The notes beneath the pieces are model-generated. The model was not told where the DNA came from, made no database searches, and saw only the letters and a program-made list of their open reading frames with translations. A stretch of DNA of 17,723 nucleotides from Clostridiales bacterium (GTDB lineage: Bacteria; Bacillota_A; Clostridia; Christensenellales; Aristaeellaceae). Made by a program: the position numbers and the translations under genes. Location of the stretch: NCBI GenBank assembly GCA_024684665.1, contig JAIKWN010000225.1:1-17723 (forward strand), read 5' to 3'. Shown in pieces: positions 6,654 to 12,804 of the stretch (positions are counted from its first letter, which is position 1; every line of letters begins with the position of its first letter).

Positions 6654-7412
6654 TTACTGTTCACCCATCAGGAAGGGGAGGTAATATGCCGTCTGCTTAT
6701 ACCACCAGGGCCAGTCGTGATTGACGTCGAAGCCCCAGAAGTCTATCCAGGCGTGGATGCCCTTACGGGAGAGAACGTCACGCAGGCGCGCTGTACCAGC
6801 TTTCAGTTCGTCTTCCCAGGCACCCTGACCGACGCAGATGATGATCCGCCGCTCGTTGTACATCTGGATATAAGGGTGATCCCAGGGCATATTCTCCAGG
6901 TAATCACAGGGGGAGTTCTGGTAGACCAGGTCGTCCATATAGGAGCCAAAACCGTCGGAGGAATCGTACAGGCCGGACAGTCCCAATACGCTGTCGAAAA
7001 TGTCCGGACGGCGGAAGAAGAAGTTGGCTGCGTGCATGGCGCCCAAAGAGCATCCATAAGTCATGATGGGGGTGTAACTGCCGTTGCGCTCGCCCGCCAG
7101 TTCCGTAATGCGGGGTACCAGCTCGTCCACAATGTAATGGAACCAGCGCTCGTGTTGTTCGATGCGATAACGGGGATCGCCGCCCTTGTCGGCCCAGGTC
7201 TCCCCGTCGATAGTGTCGCAGGAGAAGACCATGATCTTGCCCTGGTCGATCCAGGGGCGGAAGACATCGTCCATGTGGAAGTTTTCAAAGTCGAAGAAGC
7301 GGCCGGCCTGGCAGGGGATGAACAGCACGGGCTTTCCTTGATGTCCATAGACTTTGAATTCCATGTCGCGTTCCAGGTTCCAGGAATACTCTTTAAAATA
7401 GCGGGTTTCCAT
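6654..7412 (-). CDS. Alpha/beta-hydrolase, esterase family (GCSLG nucleophile elbow)
   Basis: A 252-residue cytoplasmic protein resembling the PF00756 esterase family (esterase D and enterochelin-esterase-like). The nucleophile elbow is G120-C-S-L-G124 with Ser122 the probable catalytic serine. The likely catalytic His is His232 in FDVNHDWPWW near the C-terminus, and the acid is probably one of Glu200/Asp201 or Asp229. No signal peptide is seen. The start is well supported by AAGGAG seven bases before the ATG. It is the second gene of the operon, with 15 bases after the first esterase and 11 before the ATP-grasp gene. The true ester or amide substrate is unknown. Confidence 0.85.
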   Translation of the reverse strand: METRYFKEYSWNLERDMEFKVYGHQGKPVLFIPCQAGRFFDFENFHMDDVFRPWIDQGKIMVFSCDTIDGETWADKGGDPRYRIEQHERWFHYIVDELVPRITELAGERNGSYTPIMTYGCSLGAMHAANFFFRRPDIFDSVLGLSGLYDSSDGFGSYMDDLVYQNSPCDYLENMPWDHPYIQMYNERRIIICVGQGAWEDELKAGTARLRDVLSRKGIHAWIDFWGFDVNHDWPWWYKQTAYYLPFLMGEQ

Positions 7413-7427
7413 GTCAAATCTCCTTCT

Positions 7428-8177
7428 TTAAAATCCCAGACAGGTGAACATCACGGGGAGGCGCTCACGCCAGGAGGCCTCACTGTGGTTGCCGCCGGGA
7501 ACAATGCGGAAAGTCAGGTCGCAGTCGCGGATGAGCAGATGTTTCGCCGCAGCAGTCAGAGAACGCCAGTTGTCTTTATGATTCGACATTTCCTCTGCCC
7601 CGTAATCCATATAGACGAGGGTGTGTGGGGGAAAGTCTCCATTGTCGATCATGGACAGGCTCCGATCCGGATGGATCCAGAGAGACGGTGAGAGACAGGC
7701 GGCGGCACAGAACACGTCCGCCCGGTGGGTGACGCCGTAGAGCGCCATGAGCCCGCCCATAGAGGAACCGCACAGAAAGGTGGCCTCCCGGTCGGGGATG
7801 GTCCGGTAACGTTTGTCAATGGAAGGCTTCAGCTTGTCTGCCAGGAAAGAGAGAAGCAGCTGCCCCTTAGGACGGATGCGTCCGAGATCCTCTGTTTCGC
7901 TGACGAAAGGGGAATACTCGGACAGGCGGTCTTCCCCGTCATTGTCGATCCCAACGGCAATGAGAGGGAGGTTCGTTCTTTGGAGGAAATCCGCCAGCCC
8001 CCAGGAGATCCCGAAGGCGGCTTCCTCGTCGAAAAATACGTTCTGCCCGTCAAAAAGATACAATACGGGATAACGTGCCTCCTGGTCATCGCCGTAATTC
8101 TCCGGGAGACAGACAGTCACCCGCCGCCTCTTGCTCGCGTGCGGACCGGGAATGGTATAATAGTGATGCCTAATCAT
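7428..8177 (-). CDS. Alpha/beta-hydrolase, enterochelin-esterase-like family
   Basis: A 249-residue PF00756-type hydrolase. Visible features are the fold marker VLYLFDGQNVFF (38-49), the nucleophile elbow G137-S-S-M-G-G142 with Ser139 catalytic, a probable acid Asp191 in YMDYGAEE, and the catalytic histidine in GGNHSEASW (His231). This is the arrangement of Fes/IroE-like and putative carbohydrate or siderophore esterases, but substrate cannot be read from it. There is no signal peptide. It is first in the operon; the upstream leader places a GGCGG-type weak ribosome binding site within a hairpin just before the ATG, so translation may be regulated. It is only distantly similar to the neighbouring esterase, so not a recent duplication. 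Confidence 0.87.
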   Translation of the reverse strand: MIRHHYYTIPGPHASKRRRVTVCLPENYGDDQEARYPVLYLFDGQNVFFDEEAAFGISWGLADFLQRTNLPLIAVGIDNDGEDRLSEYSPFVSETEDLGRIRPKGQLLLSFLADKLKPSIDKRYRTIPDREATFLCGSSMGGLMALYGVTHRADVFCAAACLSPSLWIHPDRSLSMIDNGDFPPHTLVYMDYGAEEMSNHKDNWRSLTAAAKHLLIRDCDLTFRIVPGGNHSEASWRERLPVMFTCLGF

Positions 8178-8182
8178 GGATA

Positions 8183-8235
8183 GTGCCGCCCAAGGCGGCT
8201 CACGACCTTTCTCGTTTCCGTATCAGGACGGAAAC
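8183..8235 (-). promoter_or_regulatory. Hairpin-rich mRNA leader of the esterase/ATP-grasp operon
   Basis: The roughly 68-base leader, read on the - strand, contains an 8-bp perfect hairpin (GTTTCCGT 8214-8221 with ACGGAAAC 8228-8235, 6-base loop) right after the expected transcription start. A 6-bp GC hairpin follows (8185-8190 with 8194-8199), ending 7 bases before the start codon region. The second hairpin covers the only ribosome-binding-like GGCGG. Neither is followed by a T run, so they are not terminators. Confidence 0.5.
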
Positions 8236-8251
8236 TGAAATTACAGAAACA

Positions 8252-8280
8252 ATTATACGGTGCGGGGAACAGTTTGTCAA
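8252..8280 (-). promoter_or_regulatory. Consensus sigma-A promoter of the esterase/ATP-grasp operon
   Basis: On the - strand this is TTGACA (8275-8280), 17 bases, TATAAT (8252-8257), a perfect match to consensus. The start of transcription should be near 8245. So strong a promoter usually implies repression. Confidence 0.85.
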
Positions 8281-8283
8281 CTG
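8270..8283. promoter_or_regulatory. Palindrome over the -35 box, candidate operator
   Basis: CAGTT-TGTC-AACTG is a perfect 5-bp inverted repeat whose centre is inside the -35 element of the - strand promoter. A repressor bound here would block RNA polymerase. The divergent HTH gene at 8457 is an obvious but unproven candidate for the protein. Confidence 0.4.
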
Positions 8284-8420
8284 AACCCGTATCCCAATGC
8301 CGCGAAAAACGAAGATCTGGCTTTGAGGTTTTGAGGGATAAAGACTCGCTTTTTGTCCTGCTGCGGTACAGGCTGAGTCGAGGCAACCGCAGGTTGCTTT
8401 CCTTCCGACGGCGAATCCAG

Positions 8421-8442
8421 TATACTGTCTTCATACGGACAG
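8421..8442 (+). promoter_or_regulatory. -10 box and inverted repeat upstream of the HTH gene
   Basis: TATACT (8421-8426) is a plausible -10 element; no good -35 box at 16-18 bases was found. CTGTC (8425-8429) and GACAG (8438-8442) form an inverted repeat directly downstream, between the -10 box and the ribosome binding site, which could be an autoregulatory operator. A small 6-bp hairpin (GCAACC 8383-8388 with GGTTGC 8392-8397) lies further upstream. Confidence 0.4.
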
Positions 8443-8456
8443 AAGGAGGGATTAAT

Positions 8457-9224
8457 ATGGAGATACAGCAAGTGCTGAAAACTCTCAGAGAAAAACATCA
8501 TCTGACGCAGGAACAGATGGCCGAGCGGGCCATGGTCACGCGGCAGGCAGTCAGCCGCTGGGAAAACGGCGAAACGCAGCCCAATACGGATACACTCAGG
8601 ATTCTGTCGCGCGAGTTTGACGTTTCGATCAATACGCTGCTGGGTTCTCCCAGAAAGCTAATCTGCCAGTGCTGCGGAATGCCTCTCAGTGAAGACGAGA
8701 TCATCAGCAAAGAGGCGGACGGCAGTTTCAACGAGTCATACTGCAAATGGTGTTATGCGGACGGAACGTATACCTATAGCGATATGGATAACCTGATCGA
8801 CGTTTGCGCTCGAAACATGGTGAATGATAGCATCACAGAAGACCAAGCCCGCGCTTATCTGAAACAAACGCTGCCCACGCTGGATTACTGGAAACGATAT
8901 GAGGAACTGAGTGATCATGGACAGTTCGAAGCCTTTAAGAAACAGCTTATTGTGGAAATCAACGACCTCCGGATCGAGGGGATGCCGAAGGTCGATAAAC
9001 TGAACGCCCTGGTCGGGAAGTATGTGAATTTAGCTTACCGACTTCCCAGCGGAGCGAGTGTCCAATTTCTGGACGATCAGACGACGTATCTGGGGAATCA
9101 GCTGGAACCGGAGCTTGGAGGAGACCGGTGCTTTGGTATCCTGGCAAACATGGATTTCATCCTCATCTGCACGTATGAGAAGGATGGGGCGAATCCGGAA
9201 CTCGTTCTATACAAAAAGAGATAA
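8457..9224 (+). CDS. Xre-type HTH regulator fused to a zinc-ribbon domain
   Basis: The 255-residue protein begins with an HTH_3/Xre DNA-binding domain (5-60: LREKHHLTQEQMAERAMVTR, AVSRWENGETQPN). A zinc-ribbon domain follows (about 69-145) with CQCCGMPL, YCKWCYADG and the ligands Cys70 or Cys72/Cys73, Cys96 and Cys99, as in the putative zinc-ribbon family PF12674. Residues 155-255 form a third region without a name I can give. The ATG at 8457 is fixed by AGAAGGAGG (8441-8449), 7 bases upstream; an open frame extends upstream but looks non-coding. It is divergent from the esterase operon with 279 bases between the start codons, so it may control it. Metal or redox sensing through the ribbon is an inference. 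Confidence 0.88.
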   Translation: MEIQQVLKTLREKHHLTQEQMAERAMVTRQAVSRWENGETQPNTDTLRILSREFDVSINTLLGSPRKLICQCCGMPLSEDEIISKEADGSFNESYCKWCYADGTYTYSDMDNLIDVCARNMVNDSITEDQARAYLKQTLPTLDYWKRYEELSDHGQFEAFKKQLIVEINDLRIEGMPKVDKLNALVGKYVNLAYRLPSGASVQFLDDQTTYLGNQLEPELGGDRCFGILANMDFILICTYEKDGANPELVLYKKR

Positions 9225-9252
9225 GCAAGGAAACTGTATCCTCGAATAACAG

Positions 9253-9284
9253 GGAACCGCCTCTCAAGGGGGCGGTTCCGTTTT
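9253..9284 (+). terminator. Terminator of the HTH gene
   Basis: A 9-bp perfect stem (GGAACCGCC 9253-9261 with GGCGGTTCC 9271-9279) is followed by G and TTTT. It lies 28 bases after the stop of the HTH gene. It may also slow transcription from the opposite strand after trmB, though that side has few Ts. Confidence 0.85.
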
Positions 9285-9293
9285 ATGAAGGTT

Positions 9294-10013
9294 TCATCCG
9301 GGGTTCGCGCCCGTTCCCTTCGGCAATCCCCAGCGGAGGGGATCAGGCGGGACGGTAAGGGGACGGCGAACGAAGATCCCCATTTTGATCGGGATTCCCA
9401 TCTCCGAGAATTTCTTTTCATGCTCGCTGATGTAATTAGGCGTAAACCCGGAGGCATGCAGGTCTTCCGTAATGAACCGGGATTCAAATCCGGAGACGGA
9501 GAAATATCGCAGACTGTCCTGCCAGAGCGGGTCACTGTCCGTTTTGAACCAGATTTCACCATCTTCTCGGAGAAAATCCCGGTACTGCAACAGCTGACGG
9601 GGATGGGTCAGCCGGCGTTTCGCATATTTCGGGCGCTCCGTCCAAGGGTTGCAGAAGTTGATGAGGATCCGATCCACAGCGTCGGCTTCAGAGAAAAGGT
9701 TCCGGATGTATTCGATGTCGTACCGGACGATCAGAACATTCTCCGGTATACACTCCCCGAAAGTGGATTGGATATTGCGGCGGGCGTCCCCTAAGATATC
9801 GCAGGTGATATCGATGGCGACGAAATTGGTGCCCGGATTGTCATACACCATCCGCGCGGTGGATACGCCCTTTCCACATCCGAGCTCGACATGCAGTTCC
9901 CCAAGATGGGGGAAGATCCCACGCCATTTTCCGCGCAGATCCGTAGGCGAATCCCTGAAATAGGGACAGGCGGAAAGTTCCGGCCTGGCCCATTTTTTAT
10001 GGCGCATGTGCAT
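9294..10013 (-). CDS. trmB: tRNA (guanine46-N7)-methyltransferase
   Basis: TrmB transfers a methyl group from S-adenosylmethionine to N7 of G46 in the variable loop of tRNAs. The 239-residue protein has the class I methyltransferase SAM loop VELGCGKG (42-49), the family signature FCNPWTERPKYAKRRLTHP (120-138), the catalytic/tRNA-binding TDSDPLW (158-164), and the C-terminal EHEKKFSEMGIPI (197-209). Length is close to the usual 210-240. ATG 10013 is chosen over the ATG two codons later because AAGGAG lies 10 bases before it. It follows glnS by 27 bases on the same strand, making a two-gene tRNA unit. Confidence 0.93.
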   Translation of the reverse strand: MHMRHKKWARPELSACPYFRDSPTDLRGKWRGIFPHLGELHVELGCGKGVSTARMVYDNPGTNFVAIDITCDILGDARRNIQSTFGECIPENVLIVRYDIEYIRNLFSEADAVDRILINFCNPWTERPKYAKRRLTHPRQLLQYRDFLREDGEIWFKTDSDPLWQDSLRYFSVSGFESRFITEDLHASGFTPNYISEHEKKFSEMGIPIKMGIFVRRPLTVPPDPLRWGLPKGTGANPG

Positions 10014-10040
10014 GCGGGTGTTTCTCCTTCTTTGCGAAGA

Positions 10041-11741
10041 TCAGGCGTCTGGTTTATAGCTGTCCTTGAGCGGGACGACCCGATTGAAGACGGGATGTCC
10101 CGGGACGGAATCCTTGTCAAGCGCGAAGTAACCGACGCGCATGAACTGGAAAGCCTGCCCGACCGAAGCCCCGTCCAGCCAGGGCTCCGCAATGCCCTCG
10201 CAGACGATGAGGGAATCCGGGTTGAGACGCGGTCCCGCACTCTTCGGAATCTCTTCCTCGTCGCTGTCCTCATCAGGGACAGCCGTTACAGGTGCTTCTT
10301 CGTCAAGCATCAGAACGTCATAAAGACGTGCTTCGAACGGAACACCGAATTTCGCGCTGACCCAGTGGATGGTGCCTTTCACTTTGCGGTTCGCGCCGGG
10401 ACAGCCGCTCTTGCTGTCCGGATCTACCGTGCAGTACACGCAGGTCACGTTGCCGTTTTCATCCGTATCCCACCGGGTGCAGCGGATGATATAGGCACCT
10501 TTCAGCCGCACTTCACCATCCGGACGGAGGCGGAAGAAGCCCTTCGGTGCATCTACCATGAAATCCTCGCGCTCGATGAAGATTTCCCGGGTCAGGACGC
10601 ACTCATGGGTTCCCATCTCCGGGTTCTTTGGATGGTTGTCGATGATGCAGATTTCTTCGGTGTCTTCCGGAAGGTTTTCCAGCACTACCTTCAGGGGATG
10701 CAGCACAGCCATGGCCCGGGGCGCCGTTGTCTCCAGATCGTTTCGCACGCAGAACTCGAGCAGACGGTGATCCACCACGGAATCCGCCTTCGATACGCCA
10801 ACCCGGTCAATGAAATCGCGTACGGCGGAGCTGGTGTATCCTCTGCGGCGCATGCCAGCCAGAGTCGGCATGCGTGGGTCATCCCAGCCGGAAACGGCTC
10901 CGCTTTCAACGAGACCGCGCAGCAGCCGCTTGCTCATCACCGTATTGGTCAGGTTAAGCCGTGCGAATTCGATCTGACGGGGCTTCTGCTCGAACCCGCA
11001 TACGTCCACGACCCAGTCGTAGAGAGGACGGTGGATTTCGTATTCCAGCGAGCAGAGGGAGTGGGTGACCCCTTCGAGAGCGTCCCCGATGGGGTGCGCG
11101 AAGTCGTACATGGGGTAGATGCACCACTGATTCCCGGTCCTGTGATGCTCTGCAAACTTGATGCGGTAGATGGTTGGATCCCGCATATTGATGTTGGGGC
11201 TGGACATATCGATCTTAGCGCGAAGCACCCGGCTGCCTTCCGGGAATTCTCCGGCTTTCATGCGAAGGAAAAGGTCCAGGTTTTCCTCCGGAGTACGGTC
11301 GCGGTAGGGAGAGTTTTTGCCCGGCTCGGTCAGCGTACCCCGGTAGGCGCGAATCTCCTCCTTCGTCAGGTCGTCCACATAAGCGAGCCCCCGCCGGATG
11401 AGATCGACAGCATACTCAAAGATCTTTTCATACTGCTCGGATGCGTAATACACCGCTCCATACTGAAAGCCGAGCCAGTGGATATCGTCCTTGATGGCCT
11501 CAACAAACTCTTCCTTCTCTTTGGTGGGATTTGTGTCATCAAAGCGCAGGTTACAGACTCCGTTAAAACGCTCTGCCGCCAGGAAATCAACGGAAAGCGC
11601 TTTCACGTGGCCGATGTGCAGATATCCGTTGGGCTCCGGTGGAAAGCGTGTCTGCACACGACCGCCGTTTTTGCCCTCTGCCAGGTCGGCTTTAATAGCT
11701 TCCCAGATGAAATTTGTCTTCTCGCGGGTCTCTTCTGCCAT
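10041..11741 (-). CDS. glnS: Glutaminyl-tRNA synthetase
   Basis: GlnRS charges tRNA-Gln directly with glutamine. The 566-residue enzyme has the class I HIGH motif in RFPPEPNGYLHIGH (32-45), the GlnRS-type CNLRFDDTNP (63-72), the KMSKS-equivalent VMSKR (268-272), and the C-terminal anticodon-binding beta-barrels. An acidic stretch near 490-500 (EDSDEEEIP) looks like a lineage-specific insert. The start at ATG 11741 is set by GAGGAGGGG just upstream; a 20-codon in-frame extension to 11801 has no support and runs into the promoter. Many Firmicutes lack GlnRS and make Gln-tRNA through GatCAB, so its presence here is notable. Confidence 0.95.
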   Translation of the reverse strand: MAEETREKTNFIWEAIKADLAEGKNGGRVQTRFPPEPNGYLHIGHVKALSVDFLAAERFNGVCNLRFDDTNPTKEKEEFVEAIKDDIHWLGFQYGAVYYASEQYEKIFEYAVDLIRRGLAYVDDLTKEEIRAYRGTLTEPGKNSPYRDRTPEENLDLFLRMKAGEFPEGSRVLRAKIDMSSPNINMRDPTIYRIKFAEHHRTGNQWCIYPMYDFAHPIGDALEGVTHSLCSLEYEIHRPLYDWVVDVCGFEQKPRQIEFARLNLTNTVMSKRLLRGLVESGAVSGWDDPRMPTLAGMRRRGYTSSAVRDFIDRVGVSKADSVVDHRLLEFCVRNDLETTAPRAMAVLHPLKVVLENLPEDTEEICIIDNHPKNPEMGTHECVLTREIFIEREDFMVDAPKGFFRLRPDGEVRLKGAYIIRCTRWDTDENGNVTCVYCTVDPDSKSGCPGANRKVKGTIHWVSAKFGVPFEARLYDVLMLDEEAPVTAVPDEDSDEEEIPKSAGPRLNPDSLIVCEGIAEPWLDGASVGQAFQFMRVGYFALDKDSVPGHPVFNRVVPLKDSYKPDA

Positions 11742-11792
11742 AGGGATCCCCCTCCTCTGGTGTATCGTAAAGTGTCGGAATATTCGCCGCTC

Positions 11793-11821
11793 AGTATACA
11801 TGAACTGGGATGCTGTTGCAA
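11793..11821 (-). promoter_or_regulatory. Promoter of the glnS-trmB unit
   Basis: On the - strand: TTGCAA (11816-11821), 17 bases, TATACT (11793-11798). Transcription would start near 11786, about 45 bases before the glnS ATG. It lies directly after the stop of the lipid-kinase gene, so glnS-trmB can be expressed apart from the upstream genes. A weak 6-bp hairpin (11821-11826 with 11840-11845) without a T run sits between. Confidence 0.75.
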
Positions 11822-11846
11822 GGCGTAAAGTCGCGGAAAACGCCTG

Positions 11847-12785
11847 TCAGCTGTTCTCAGCCGGTACAGCCTGCTCCGCGGCATCCGGGATATCCAGAAT
11901 GAGCGGTATTCGCCGGCGCAGCATTGAAATATGAATGCTTTCCGGATTGCCGCCGTACTCCCCATCCAGCGTCCATGCAGCTTTGCTTTTGGAATGGATG
12001 ACGAGATCGTCCGTCTGGAAGAGCTCGATATAGGGGTTGGTGAGGTTTCCGGAGGCAAGGCAGCCTAAAACTGCCGTGAAATCCACGATGTTTTCCGGAG
12101 CGCGGATCAGCAGCACCTCAAAAAGCCCGTCATCCATACGGGCTTCTTTATCATAGGGAACCCGGAAGCCGGCTACGGAAGTTGAATTGCTGACGGACCC
12201 GAAGATAAAGGAGCCCTCCTCTTTTTTGCCGTCGTGTTCAATTACCATCGGGCAGCGGACGTTCATGGCCTCGCCGACGGCGAACAGGGCACTGAGAACA
12301 TAGGCAGCATATCCAAGGATGTTTTTGAATGCCTGATTGGTTTCGTAGGAGACCTTCGTGAAGGCGCCGAAAGCCGCAACGTAGTTGAAAAAACTGTCGT
12401 TGAACACACCGAGATCGTACCGGAAGACTTTTCCCCTCGCGATGGCGCGGGCGCCGCGTACACTTTCGCCGGGAAGCCCGAGGCTGCGGGCGAAGTCGTT
12501 GGTGCTGCCAGCCGGGAGATACCCAATCGGCCGTGTCATTCCGAGACGGACGTAGCTGTCGATGGTGCGACTGAGGGTACCGTCTCCGCCGTAACATACG
12601 ATGATGTCCCGGGTATCGTCCGCCTCCCGCAGAAGAGTATCGCTCATGGGTCCCCATTCCGGCTGAATGAGGGCGACGGTGGTCACGCAGCCTTCCTCTG
12701 CGAAGGCGGTCAGGATATCGAAAAGACGCTCCCGCGCCGCGCCCATGCCCGCGGTGGGATTCACGATGAGAAAGATGTGTTTCAC
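11847..12785 (-). CDS. Diacylglycerol kinase-family lipid kinase (YegS/DagK type)
   Basis: The 312-residue protein phosphorylates diacylglycerol or a related lipid with ATP, recycling the diacylglycerol left by lipid-linked wall polymer synthesis. Motifs: MKHIFLIVNPTAG (1-13), the catalytic loop YGGDGTLS (65-72), PAGSTNDFARSLG (91-103), MDDGLFEV (217-224) and LDGE (273-276). The start is GTG (12785), with AAAGGAG ten bases upstream. It follows the PBP gene by 19 bases, which fits a shared envelope role. Exact substrate cannot be told from sequence; sphingosine-kinase-like and YegS members share these motifs. Confidence 0.9.
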   Translation of the reverse strand: MKHIFLIVNPTAGMGAARERLFDILTAFAEEGCVTTVALIQPEWGPMSDTLLREADDTRDIIVCYGGDGTLSRTIDSYVRLGMTRPIGYLPAGSTNDFARSLGLPGESVRGARAIARGKVFRYDLGVFNDSFFNYVAAFGAFTKVSYETNQAFKNILGYAAYVLSALFAVGEAMNVRCPMVIEHDGKKEEGSFIFGSVSNSTSVAGFRVPYDKEARMDDGLFEVLLIRAPENIVDFTAVLGCLASGNLTNPYIELFQTDDLVIHSKSKAAWTLDGEYGGNPESIHISMLRRRIPLILDIPDAAEQAVPAENS

Positions 12786-12804
12786 GAGAAGTGTGCTCCT
12801 TTGG

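Noticed and set aside
5425..6684. Long open frame on the + strand opposite the ATP-grasp gene
   Set aside because: It mirrors the codon positions of the ATP-grasp gene, whose motifs are unmistakable; the antisense product has no family features. The same holds for the frames opposite the first esterase (6717-7691), glnS (9891-11828) and PBP1A (13051-15096).
8274..8456. N-terminal extension of the HTH protein to 8274
   Set aside because: The extension crosses the divergent promoter region and is Arg-rich without homology; the ATG at 8457 has an excellent ribosome binding site and starts at the usual HTH boundary.
11742..11801. Extension of GlnRS by 20 residues to 11801
   Set aside because: It would overlap the -10 box of the glnS promoter and lacks a ribosome binding site; ATG 11741 gives the normal family N-terminus.
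11821..11845. Terminator after the lipid-kinase gene
   Set aside because: The hairpin has only 6 bp, a large loop and no T run on the relevant strand, and it overlaps the glnS promoter; readthrough into glnS is possible.
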